A stretch of DNA of 18,670 nt from JADHUC01 sp964617665 (lineage in GTDB: Bacteria > Planctomycetota > Planctomycetia > Pirellulales > Pirellulaceae), in assembly GCA_964617665.1 (NCBI GenBank), contig CAZUAH010000264.1, positions 1 to 18,670 on the forward strand. The letters are read 5' to 3'. Made by a program: the position numbers and the translations under genes. The notes beneath the pieces are model-generated. The model did no database searches and was not told the DNA's origin. It was given only the letters and a program-made list of their open reading frames with translations. Shown in pieces: positions 1-7,277 of the stretch. Position 1 is the stretch's first letter; each line of letters begins with the position of its first letter.

Positions 1-1216
1 CGACCAACAGACCGCCGGGATGCGGTGATTGTAGCGGATTGTTGATGCCGTGATCCTCGTTGCACCCGGGATATGCGGTCGCACCGAGCACCCTCTTCTC
101 GTCCGGCATGTAACGGACGGTGGTAATGTTATAGCAATCGTAGGCCGCCGGAGGGCTGCCTGGCATGCCGTTATTGGCCTGCGGCACAGGAGTCGACTGG
201 ACCGTCCCAGAAATGAACCCTCCACCTGCGGTCAAGCTGGCCGTAGCTGGACCAGTTCCTTTCGTATCCCAACCGGGATCGCCATGGTACATGGTCGATA
301 TACTCCGATCGACATCTCGCAGCCAGTCTGATTGTTCGCCTACAATCATTGTGTTGGAAGTGCCATCCGTGCAACTTGCTATGGTGACGTGCTCGCACGG
401 CGGCAACATTCCGCTGGCAGTGATGATGCCGCCAGGGGTATGACCCACTCCCTTGCGCAAGTTGAGGAACTCACGTCCTGTGCTCGGCGGCACGAGTGAA
501 AGCCCACCACCAACCTGGTAGTCCGGCGAGTTGGGCGCGATGTCGCACCCACCGGCGATGCCCACATAAGTAGGTAAGACTATTGGCCCCGTCTGCGTTT
601 CCATCACCGGCAACGGGCTGGTCGGGCACCGCATGTAATCCGGTGCCAACCGATTCAATGGCGCCCCAGGCAATTGCTGGTTGATATTCTCTGCGTTGAA
701 CGCCCCGTTCCCGCCAGCGCCCGGTCTCTGCAGCTGCATCATCTTGTCATAGATGTTCCGCGACTCCATGAATGGCATGGTGCCAACCATCCACGAGGGT
801 CCAAGTCGCTCGGACGAACCCGTTGTGCCCGCATTCATGGCGCCGGCCGGAAAGCACTTGTAGGTGTCGTGGTAGTTCTGCAGGCCGAGTGCGATGTTCT
901 TCAAGTTGTTGTTGCACTGTGTGCGTCGGGCAGCTTCGCGCGCGGCCTGGATCGCCGGCAACAACAGCGCCACCAATATCCCACCGCAAATGAGCAGCGG
1001 TCCAACGCTCGCCACGACGACGACAACCGGGACGAGCCACTTGTTGCCGGAAGAAGGCTTCGGCGGCGGCGCCGTGGCAATCTTGTCCGGGACGGAGCTG
1101 AATGCCGGGACGGTGATGATCTCGCCACACGCCGCGCAGGGCCCCGTGCGACCGGCAAGATTATCTGCAACGTCGGTCTGTTTTCCGCAGTGAGGACACG
1201 TGAAGGCGATAGGCAT
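1..1216 (-). CDS. DUF1559 pilin-like protein with N-terminal zinc ribbon (3' end missing)
   Basis: The minus-strand frame stays open from ATG 1216 to the window edge, 405 codons without a stop. GGAG lies about 7 nt upstream of the ATG. Seen: a zinc ribbon C7-x2-C10 / C27-x2-C30, a Pro-rich linker (about 43-57), one hydrophobic segment (about 61-86), then LLPAIQAAREAARR running into QCNNNLKNIALGLQNYHD. This is the hallmark N-terminus of DUF1559 (planctomycete pseudopilin-like) proteins. Further on are the typical phrases SCTDGTSNTMIVGEQSDW and SPHPGGLLV. The edge cuts just before the usual C-terminal HPGG...DGSV segment. The class III prepilin-peptidase signal (GFTLVE type) common in this family is absent; the zinc ribbon takes its place, so the protein is probably anchored with its N-terminus in the cytoplasm. 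The exact role of such proteins is not established; surface or pseudopilus structure is the usual guess. Confidence 0.93.
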   Translation of the reverse strand, partial: MPIAFTCPHCGKQTDVADNLAGRTGPCAACGEIITVPAFSSVPDKIATAPPPKPSSGNKWLVPVVVVVASVGPLLICGGILVALLLPAIQAAREAARRTQCNNNLKNIALGLQNYHDTYKCFPAGAMNAGTTGSSERLGPSWMVGTMPFMESRNIYDKMMQLQRPGAGGNGAFNAENINQQLPGAPLNRLAPDYMRCPTSPLPVMETQTGPIVLPTYVGIAGGCDIAPNSPDYQVGGGLSLVPPSTGREFLNLRKGVGHTPGGIITASGMLPPCEHVTIASCTDGTSNTMIVGEQSDWLRDVDRSISTMYHGDPGWDTKGTGPATASLTAGGGFISGTVQSTPVPQANNGMPGSPPAAYDCYNITTVRYMPDEKRVLGATAYPGCNEDHGINNPLQSPHPGGLLV

Positions 1217-1571
1217 TGGCGGGCTCCTTGTTTCGCATCACAACTGGACGGGTGCCGGGATTCGACGTGACCGACAGGGCGAGAGACACGCCGCGCGTCT
1301 CCACGGAGCAGTATACGTGACGGAGTCGGGCACCGGCAAGCTAGGCGGTCTCTTGCGGACACGGTCTGGGCGTTTTCCGATGTGTCGCAAGGCCTCGATG
1401 GGGGCCATGGCTGCGGCTGAAGGAGTACTTGGGCGTTGAGGTAATCCCGGTGCGATCTGATGAACTGTTTGCCGTTAAGACCTGATGATTGGCCAAACAT
1501 AGGCCAAGCCGACGTCTGGGCCCCTGAAAAGCGAGGACGTCCCAGCGGCCATCGCATCAGACGCCCAACGA
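1217..1571. other. Intergenic region between the M14 peptidase and DUF1559 genes
   Basis: The 355 bases between two minus-strand genes carry no credible coding frame. They hold the candidate DUF1559 promoter and a short inverted repeat, TTGGCC / GGCCAA with a 7-nt spacer (1489-1507), about 65 nt past the peptidase stop. That repeat has no following T-run on the minus strand, so I do not call it a terminator. I see nothing else. Confidence 0.6.
1310..1339 (-). promoter_or_regulatory. Candidate sigma70 promoter for the DUF1559 gene
   Basis: Read on the minus strand: TTGCCG (1339-1334), 18-nt spacer, TATACT (1315-1310). The -10 matches consensus at 5 of 6 positions and the -35 at 4 of 6. Transcription would start near 1303, giving a leader of about 87 nt before the ATG at 1216. 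Found by eye only, so modest confidence. Confidence 0.35.
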
Positions 1572-2777
1572 TCACTGTGTGGGTTGGGCAAAATCGGTCT
1601 TCACCCATGCCTGCAGCATTGCCTCACCCATCTCGCGGCCTCTCGTCGCGTTCATCACTGCCTTGGGCGGCGCATATGGAATTTCGAGCGTTGCCGCCAT
1701 GATTGTCTGCGGCTTGAGAGCGAAGTGGTTGTTGCAGTGATCACCCGTAGCCTTAGGCTCGCGATCCTTTAGCCACACGAGCGGACCGTAGGGACTGTTC
1801 GGGGGAAACGCTTCCTTCATTAAACGAGCCAAGTTCTTCACGTGCGTTTCGTTATTGGCGGGGGCCGTCTTGGAACCAACGAAGTAGATCACCTGATGGT
1901 CCGGATACCGCAGCGTCGGACAATGAAAGTCCACCAGAAACCGAATGTCCTTCGACTCGCCTAGTTTCTCGATGGCGTCAATCTCGGGAAAGATACTGTC
2001 CTCGCCATAGTCGCGATTATGGTCGTGAGGGTGCCGGTTCTTTCCTTGATCGCCTTCTTCGACACCGTCCTTGTCGACGAAAGGCACGGCGTAGAGGACA
2101 TACTTGCTTCGGAACTCAATTCCCGAGGGCGCGTCGGCCATTGCCGCCTTCAGGAACCCCTCTAACACAAAACTGGCCATCGTTTCACAAGCATGGTGCC
2201 TTGCGGTGAACAGCACGGCCATTACGCCCGGCCGCGGTTTGCCAATCTGCAGAAGTTCTACGGGACGGCCTTTCAGACTTTTGGTCAGTGAACCTTTGGT
2301 CAGATGTTCATTGCCCTTTTGCTCTTGCAGAAATCTGTCCAAGTCGCTTTGCAGATAAGGCATCGTCACGGCGAAACGCACTTTTTGCCCCACCTGCTTG
2401 AAGTCATAGAAGAAGGCATTCTCCTCCACACAGTCGGCGCCGGCCCACTGCCAGGTCTCGCCCAGATCGAGACTCACGGCCGGGCCTTGCATACCGATCG
2501 GCGGACCTGTGTGCCCTGGCATCTTCTCGGGAAAAACGAAGTGCACGCGTCCCGGTTGCTCCGCCGCCGCCTCGAAATACCAGTAGAACCAAGGGCGGCC
2601 GCCCCGGAGATCCGGTGCGATGTTCACGGTAGTTCCCGCGTTCTTCTGCACCAAGACGTTTCCTCCGGGAAACTCCGTACGAATGGAGATTCTCGCGTCT
2701 CGCGTTTCCGCAGCGGTCAAGCACGCGGCTGCCGCCAACACAAGTGTGACGACTGTCTTCGAGATGAAAGTCATCAT
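1572..2777 (-). CDS. Secreted M14-family zinc carboxypeptidase-like protein
   Basis: 401 aa. The ATG at 2777 is followed at once by a second ATG at 2774. GGAAAGG ends 4 and 7 nt upstream of these, so 2774 may be the true start. An in-frame upstream extension to 3029 lacks a signal peptide and is unlikely. A Sec signal peptide covers about residues 1-23 (VVTLVLAAAACLTAAE). An N-terminal beta-rich domain precedes the catalytic domain, as in the cytosolic-carboxypeptidase-like branch of M14. Catalytic features: zinc motif H195-x2-E198 (RHHACE), DKDGVEEG...HNRDYG (about 235-258) with the substrate-binding N254-R255, third zinc ligand H285 in DFHCP, and the likely general base E365 in TLEIPY. It would remove C-terminal residues from peptides, or hydrolyse a related amide, outside the cytoplasm; the substrate is unknown. 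It is divergent from the kelch gene with 276 bp between them. Confidence 0.85.
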   Translation of the reverse strand: MMTFISKTVVTLVLAAAACLTAAETRDARISIRTEFPGGNVLVQKNAGTTVNIAPDLRGGRPWFYWYFEAAAEQPGRVHFVFPEKMPGHTGPPIGMQGPAVSLDLGETWQWAGADCVEENAFFYDFKQVGQKVRFAVTMPYLQSDLDRFLQEQKGNEHLTKGSLTKSLKGRPVELLQIGKPRPGVMAVLFTARHHACETMASFVLEGFLKAAMADAPSGIEFRSKYVLYAVPFVDKDGVEEGDQGKNRHPHDHNRDYGEDSIFPEIDAIEKLGESKDIRFLVDFHCPTLRYPDHQVIYFVGSKTAPANNETHVKNLARLMKEAFPPNSPYGPLVWLKDREPKATGDHCNNHFALKPQTIMAATLEIPYAPPKAVMNATRGREMGEAMLQAWVKTDFAQPTQ

Positions 2778-2916
2778 TGGACCTTTCCAGGTTTCTCTCG
2801 TGGGATACCTCAGCGACGAATTGTAGATGCGTTTAGAAACTGTAACAACGAGGACGTGAGGCAGATTGTCGTATAGACGCCTCATCGGGATGGCGCTTTT
2901 CGAGTCACGTCCGTGG

Positions 2917-2944
2917 CTCACGGCGGCGTGAGATTGCGTATACT
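2917..2944 (+). promoter_or_regulatory. Possible -10 element with adjacent hairpin upstream of the kelch gene
   Basis: TATACT at 2939-2944 matches the -10 consensus at 5 of 6 positions and lies about 110 nt before the kelch ATG. No good -35 is present at 16-18 nt. The expected place is instead filled by a perfect inverted repeat, CTCACG / CGTGAG with a 4-nt loop (2917-2932), which could be a binding site for an activator. Weak evidence. Confidence 0.28.
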
Positions 2945-3053
2945 GATTCAGGGGGTTAGATGGAGACAGTCGTGTGAGGATTCTCATGTTGCCGGCCCAG
3001 AACGCTTGCCAGTTTGGCCAACGACTCAACGGTGAACTGCGAAGGAGCGAGAG

Positions 3054-5408
3054 ATGACCAAGTACATTGCGACGTTCGGCGCGGGGTGGGTGATCTGTTT
3101 CTTCTCGATGGCGTACTCGGCAGAGCCGTCGCCCAGCAATACGTGGGTGCTGATTTACAAGGAAGACAACTCGGGTGGCAAGACTTTCGCCCGCGCCGTA
3201 TTGGCTGACAATGTGGGGCGGCTTTATCTGTGGGGCACCGGTGGCAAGAAGCCCGCTCGCAATCTCTTCTTGCGTTACGAATTGGAGAGTCTAGATCCAG
3301 CGAACCCCGAATGGCTGCCCGCGTTCCCCAAGGATATGCAGGGCACGTGGACGGCTGAAGAGTTCCCACCGTTTCGCATCTACGGGCAGTCCGGCCCAGA
3401 CGGTCTGAATTACGACGAAGGTCCTCGATTGCAGTGTGTTGGCGGATACCATCACACCAATCGCGTACGTTGGTGGGATTTCGACGGAATCCAACGCCCC
3501 AGTCCCATCCACACCTTCAACATGGCCTGCTGGGACTCGAGGCGCAAACGCATTGTCTACTACAGCGACGGTTTCACATTCGCTTTGGAGCCAACCACGA
3601 ATACTTGGACGGACCTGCAGCCAAAGAACTATCCCACCACCTGCCGGGCCGTCGCTTGGGCCAGCATGTGCTACGATCCGTCGGCCGATCGAGTGTTGCT
3701 GTTTGGCGGCGGACTGGCCACCAATCCGGCTGGCGGAGCGCCAACGTGGATCTACGACTGCGCCGGCAACGTCTGGCGCCGACCGGAGTTGAACGTCGAA
3801 CCACCGCTGCGGTGCAATGCGCCGATCGTCTACGATCCGGCCAGCGAGTCGATGGTCATGTTCGGCGGCTACGATCAGTCTGCCGTGTTGAACGACACGT
3901 GGGTTTACGACTGCCGCGAAAGTCGCTGGGAAGAGCGCAAGCCGTCAGTCGCCCCGCCGCCAATGTTCGCTCCAGCCACTGCGGTCGTTCCGGGCCGAGG
4001 AAAAATCCTGGCATGCGGAAACGACGCTCGAAAGGTGAAGCTTCATCACAAGTACAACAGTTCGGCCGTCAAAGAGACTTGGGTCTATGACGTGGAAAAA
4101 AATCAATGGACGCCGATCGACAGCAATCTGAATCTCCATGGCTACCGTTGGCTGACCGCGACCGGTTCGGAGGAACACGGTTCGGTTTTCTTGGTGGCCT
4201 TTGGACCGGAACGGCGGACCTATGCATTGCGTTACGACGCCGCGGCACCCGCCGCCGAATTGGACGGCGCTCCGCCAGGCACCATCGCCTGGAAGTATCC
4301 CGAACAGAAGCTATCGCTTGAGAATGCTCCGAAGCCGGATGCCGCGGCACATGCCGCACGGTTGGAGTCGCTGCCGTCGGGCGAATTCGTCGATGCCGAA
4401 CCGCCGGGTATGCTGATCAGCAAGACCTGGTCGACGGCGGTGATCGACACAGACCGAAGCGAGGTGATCTACGTGGGCGGCGGTCACTCGGGCTACTCGG
4501 GCAACGATTTTGCCCGGTACAGTGTAGCGAACAATCGCTGGAGCCTCGACTTCCCACCACGCTTCCCGCCGTTCCTGGAAAGCACCAATGCCGGCATCTT
4601 CGGCTGGAGTTACGGGATGATGCCCTTCAGCCAACACACGTATCTGTGGTACTGCTACGATCCGGCTTCGAAGACCATCGTTTACCTCGCCAGACCGTCG
4701 TTGCACGACGGAATCGATATCCAGATCAGCGATGATCCCAACGATGTGTTCGTGTACGAAGCCAAGAAACATGGCTACGCCAGTTGGGTCTACGACCCCG
4801 CAACCAAGAAGATGCACAAGCCGACCTTCGGCCGCCCCTTCGCCAATCCATGGCATTTGTCATTGGTCGGGACTCCCGACGGCGTGTACGCCATGTGCAG
4901 CAACAAGATGTACCACGGCGAGGTGGACGGCAAGACCGGTCGAACCGAATGGAAGCTGGTCGATCCCGAGTTTCCGAAACCTCGCCGCGAAATCCGCTAT
5001 CACTACGAATTCCAGCCTGTGTTGCACAACACCAGCCGCGATCGGCTAATCCAGTTGAAGGGCGACGACACACGAGTGGACGTGTACGCACATCCGTTGA
5101 CCGAAGAAGGCAAGTGGAAACAACTGGAAACCACCGGTTCGGCTGCGATCGGCCGCGAGGCGGTGTACATCGCCGAGCACGACACTGTACTTTGGCTGGG
5201 GAACAAGCGGTTGTTCGCTTTCGACTGCGAGGCAAATCGTTTGGCGGAGATAGACGTAGAATTACCCAAGGGGCTCTACACCCACGAATGCGCGTTCGTC
5301 TACGATCCAAGACACGACATATGCGTAGCCTTGATTCCCAGCAGCTTCAGCGGACCAATGCAGACTTTCTTGTATCGATTTGATCCGAAGACGGCAAAGT
5401 ATCGGTAG
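3054..5408 (+). CDS. Secreted kelch-repeat beta-propeller protein
   Basis: 784 aa, ATG at 3054 preceded by GAAGGAG. A Sec signal peptide spans about 1-22, with likely cleavage after AYSA. Kelch-type blades are visible: about 203-243 (YDPSADRVLLFGGG...TWIYDCAGNVW), 258-292 (YDPASESMVMFGGY...DTWVYDCRESRW) and 305-352 (ETWVYDVEKNQW). A second, more diverged set lies in the C-terminal half, beginning near SEVIYVGGGHSGYSG. The spacing suggests two propellers or one large irregular one. No catalytic residues of galactose oxidase or another enzyme were recognised, so a binding or scaffold role at the cell surface is more likely than an enzymatic one. It runs divergently from the M14 peptidase gene and converges on the sulfatase gene. 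Confidence 0.85.
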   Translation: MTKYIATFGAGWVICFFSMAYSAEPSPSNTWVLIYKEDNSGGKTFARAVLADNVGRLYLWGTGGKKPARNLFLRYELESLDPANPEWLPAFPKDMQGTWTAEEFPPFRIYGQSGPDGLNYDEGPRLQCVGGYHHTNRVRWWDFDGIQRPSPIHTFNMACWDSRRKRIVYYSDGFTFALEPTTNTWTDLQPKNYPTTCRAVAWASMCYDPSADRVLLFGGGLATNPAGGAPTWIYDCAGNVWRRPELNVEPPLRCNAPIVYDPASESMVMFGGYDQSAVLNDTWVYDCRESRWEERKPSVAPPPMFAPATAVVPGRGKILACGNDARKVKLHHKYNSSAVKETWVYDVEKNQWTPIDSNLNLHGYRWLTATGSEEHGSVFLVAFGPERRTYALRYDAAAPAAELDGAPPGTIAWKYPEQKLSLENAPKPDAAAHAARLESLPSGEFVDAEPPGMLISKTWSTAVIDTDRSEVIYVGGGHSGYSGNDFARYSVANNRWSLDFPPRFPPFLESTNAGIFGWSYGMMPFSQHTYLWYCYDPASKTIVYLARPSLHDGIDIQISDDPNDVFVYEAKKHGYASWVYDPATKKMHKPTFGRPFANPWHLSLVGTPDGVYAMCSNKMYHGEVDGKTGRTEWKLVDPEFPKPRREIRYHYEFQPVLHNTSRDRLIQLKGDDTRVDVYAHPLTEEGKWKQLETTGSAAIGREAVYIAEHDTVLWLGNKRLFAFDCEANRLAEIDVELPKGLYTHECAFVYDPRHDICVALIPSSFSGPMQTFLYRFDPKTAKYR

Positions 5409-5462
5409 ATGGGGTCTTTCTTGCCCGATGGGATGCTGGGGCAACTGCGATGGTCGTCGCTT

Positions 5463-5534
5463 CGGGAGGGCGAAGCTCCTGCTGAGCCGTATTCCTGAGT
5501 GGTCCGCGGCTCGGCGGGAGCCTCGCCCTCCCGG
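5463..5534. repeat. Dispersed palindromic repeat, copy 1
   Basis: Two arms, 5463-5489 and 5507-5534, pair at 24 of 27 positions around a 17-nt loop. The three mismatches become G:U pairs on one strand. The right arm is identical, 28 of 28, to that of a second copy at 17934-18004; the left arms differ at one base and the loops are unrelated. Both strands read through as spurious peptides (EGEAPAEP / SAGASPSR). This copy lies between the convergent kelch and sulfatase genes, where its hairpin could act as a two-way terminator. Confidence 0.88.
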
Positions 5535-5572
5535 GGCGAAACGGGCATGTGTTTTGATGTGGGGAAGTTGGA

Positions 5573-6982
5573 TCACTCCCCAGCCGACCACCAATCGTCA
5601 AGCAGTTTCTGCATTCGGGATACGTCATCGGCAAAGGGCGGATCGGCGGCCAAGTTCGTGGTTTCGTTTGGATCGGCGGCCAGGTCGAAGAGTGTCACTC
5701 GGTCGACGTATCGGTTCCACGCTTTGCCGGATTCGTCTGGGTGCGGGATGATCAACTTCAGACTGCGGTGGCGTATCCAGCGGTACGCGATGTCTTTCTC
5801 GGGCTTGCCGAGCGATGTTGCGTCCCCAGGATAGATCTCGCCAAACACGGGGCGATCCGCATTCAGTTGTTGCTCGCCGCGAGCCGAAGGCATCAAGTCG
5901 ATTCCCGGTAGCTGATACGATGTGCAGTCGATGCCGAGGGCCGAAAGAACGGTTGGCACCAGGTCGATGCTGTTGACAAGTGCCTCGTGGGTGGCTGGCC
6001 GAATGACACCATCCCAACGAAGCAGGATCGGCGTGCGGATGCCGTCTTCGAATGGACTGCGTTTACTGCGCTTTGCCTGCTTGGGCGAGTCTGTTTGCGT
6101 GGTCCAGCCGTTGTCACAGACGTAGACGAACAATGTGTTCTTCGTCAGGTCCTCTTTGTCCAAATAGTCAAGCAGTTGGCCGACGGTCTCGTCGAACCAG
6201 GCGATGTTGGCGTAATAGGCGACCATGTGCTGTGGAACATTTGGGTTGCCTTCAAACCGCTTGCGGTACTTCGCCGGCGCGTCGTGGGGCTCGTGTGGCA
6301 ACACCGGCGCATACCACAACAGAAATGGCTGATCCGCATTGCGGTCGATGAAGTCGAAGACTGGCTTCATCGTCTTCCGACCGATGATCAAGCCAAAATC
6401 GCCGTTGCCGTGCGCGACCCATTCGCCATTGGGCAGCTTTCGATTCCACGGTTGATCGAAACATGGCTTGTTAACAGTCATCCCTTCGTCAAACGCCGCG
6501 TCCTGGTATGTCCCTTCCCAGTGTTTGCCCGCTTGAAAGCTGACGTAACCCGCCTTGCGCAGAATCGCCGGCAATGTGGGGAATCGCTTGAAGTGGTCGA
6601 CTGCGGCCTGTCGGGCTTGGTAGTACGCTTCGGCCGTTGGCATCTGCGACAGCCCACGGAATCCCGGTGGCGGATGATTGAAGTAGACGCCATGCTGGTG
6701 TGGATACAATCCGGTGAGCATGGTGGCCAGCGAGGGTCGGCAGACGCTGCTGGGTACGTAGCCATTGACATATCGGGCCGAACGAGCGGCCAACGCGTCG
6801 ATGTTCGGCGTGTGAACGTGCCGATTGCCCATGAAGCCGTAGTCGCCGAACGCCTGGTCGTCAGAAATGATGTAGACGACGTTGGGTCGATGTGCTGTTT
6901 CTGTGGCAGGTGCGGCGGACGCAACCAGTAGGGCATGTCCACAGACCAGTACGGCCGCCAGAATGAATCGTGTCATGTGCAT
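5573..6982 (-). CDS. Secreted sulfatase (formylglycine-dependent family, variant active-site motif)
   Basis: 469 aa from ATG 6982; a second ATG at 6976 (MTRFILAAV) is equally possible because the ribosome binding site is weak. The signal peptide covers about 1-24. Type I sulfatase features: metal-binding D41-D42 in YIISDDQ, the nucleophile segment C81-R-P-S-L-A-T-M-L-T-G, AGKHWEG around K153, PHEPHD around H230, C-D290-N291-G for the metal, and FEDGIRTP near 312. The C-terminal part has the usual LVNSIDLVPTVL and LFDLAADPNETTNLA. The family hydrolyses sulfate esters after Cys is converted to formylglycine; export suggests sulfated polysaccharides. The canonical motif is C-x-P-x-R; here Leu replaces Arg, so maturation by the usual enzyme is not certain, although the rest of the site is intact. 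The gene faces the kelch gene. Confidence 0.93.
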   Translation of the reverse strand: MHMTRFILAAVLVCGHALLVASAAPATETAHRPNVVYIISDDQAFGDYGFMGNRHVHTPNIDALAARSARYVNGYVPSSVCRPSLATMLTGLYPHQHGVYFNHPPPGFRGLSQMPTAEAYYQARQAAVDHFKRFPTLPAILRKAGYVSFQAGKHWEGTYQDAAFDEGMTVNKPCFDQPWNRKLPNGEWVAHGNGDFGLIIGRKTMKPVFDFIDRNADQPFLLWYAPVLPHEPHDAPAKYRKRFEGNPNVPQHMVAYYANIAWFDETVGQLLDYLDKEDLTKNTLFVYVCDNGWTTQTDSPKQAKRSKRSPFEDGIRTPILLRWDGVIRPATHEALVNSIDLVPTVLSALGIDCTSYQLPGIDLMPSARGEQQLNADRPVFGEIYPGDATSLGKPEKDIAYRWIRHRSLKLIIPHPDESGKAWNRYVDRVTLFDLAADPNETTNLAADPPFADDVSRMQKLLDDWWSAGE

Positions 6983-7011
6983 CGACGTCTTTCAGTCGTT
7001 CGTAGAGTTTA

Positions 7012-7050
7012 TTCGTTTAACCGCGACCCGGCGGGTCGCGGTTAAACGAA
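7012..7050. repeat. Perfect 18-bp-arm palindrome upstream of the sulfatase
   Basis: Arms 7012-7029 and 7033-7050 are perfectly complementary over 18 bp around a 3-nt GGC loop. Inside the arms is GTTTAACCGC, which recurs in both outer arms of the nested palindrome at 9119-9351, so they look related. It lies 29 bp upstream of the sulfatase ATG (transcribed leftward) and could affect its leader or act as a terminator for rightward transcription. The rest of the 6983-7277 stretch holds only the repeats and IS end listed here. Confidence 0.85.
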
Positions 7051-7116
7051 CAGGGACACTGGTTGTGGCAGGGTCTGGTGACCTCGTTGTTGTACACAAG
7101 TCGGAAGTTGGCCTTC

Positions 7117-7148
7117 GGGCCGAAGGCCCAGCCATTTACCTAGCCCAG
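7117..7148. repeat. Left half of the palindromic repeat split by the insertion sequence
   Basis: This 32-nt arm pairs with 8999-9030 at 24 of 32 positions without gaps: the pattern GGGCC-nnn-GGCCC-nnnnn-TTT-n-CCTAGCCCAG is shared, and the last 10 bp are perfect. Its own start also makes a small hairpin, GGCCTTCGG / CCGAAGGCC, at 7110-7128. Confidence 0.75.
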
Positions 7149-7150
7149 GC

Positions 7151-7157
7151 CAACGGA
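7151..7157. repeat. Target-site duplication, left copy (CAACGGA)
   Basis: CAACGGA stands directly outside the left end of the insertion sequence and is repeated directly at 8992-8998 outside the right end. Removing the element and one copy restores a palindrome with this heptamer in its loop. Confidence 0.75.
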
Positions 7158-7158
7158 G

Positions 7159-7173
7159 GCTGCTGAAGTAGTA
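7159..7173 (+). repeat. IS left inverted repeat
   Basis: GCTGCTGAAGTAGTA matches the reverse complement of 8974-8988 (GCTACTGAAGTAATA) at 13 of 15 positions. The exact outer boundary is uncertain by 1-3 bases. Confidence 0.7.
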
Positions 7174-7277
7174 GCTGGTTGTTATTGATGGATTTTTGGC
7201 GGCTGGAGCATATAGTTAAAGGAGGTCGTGTTCGGTCAACAGGCATGTTCGCGTCTTGACGCCGGGAGGTGCTGACG

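Noticed and set aside
1489..1507. Inverted repeat TTGGCC / GGCCAA with 7-nt spacer
   Set aside because: Six-base arms with no T-run on either side; too weak to call a terminator or operator, and such matches arise by chance.
2778..3029. N-terminal extension of the M14 peptidase to 3029
   Set aside because: The extension is not hydrophobic or conserved-looking, and it would bury a good signal peptide that follows a ribosome binding site at 2774-2777.
5300..5594. Minus-strand frames reading EGEAPAEP / SAGASPSR across the kelch 3' end
   Set aside because: The peptide comes from the palindromic repeat and the frames overlap a well-supported gene; the same false peptides appear at the second repeat copy.
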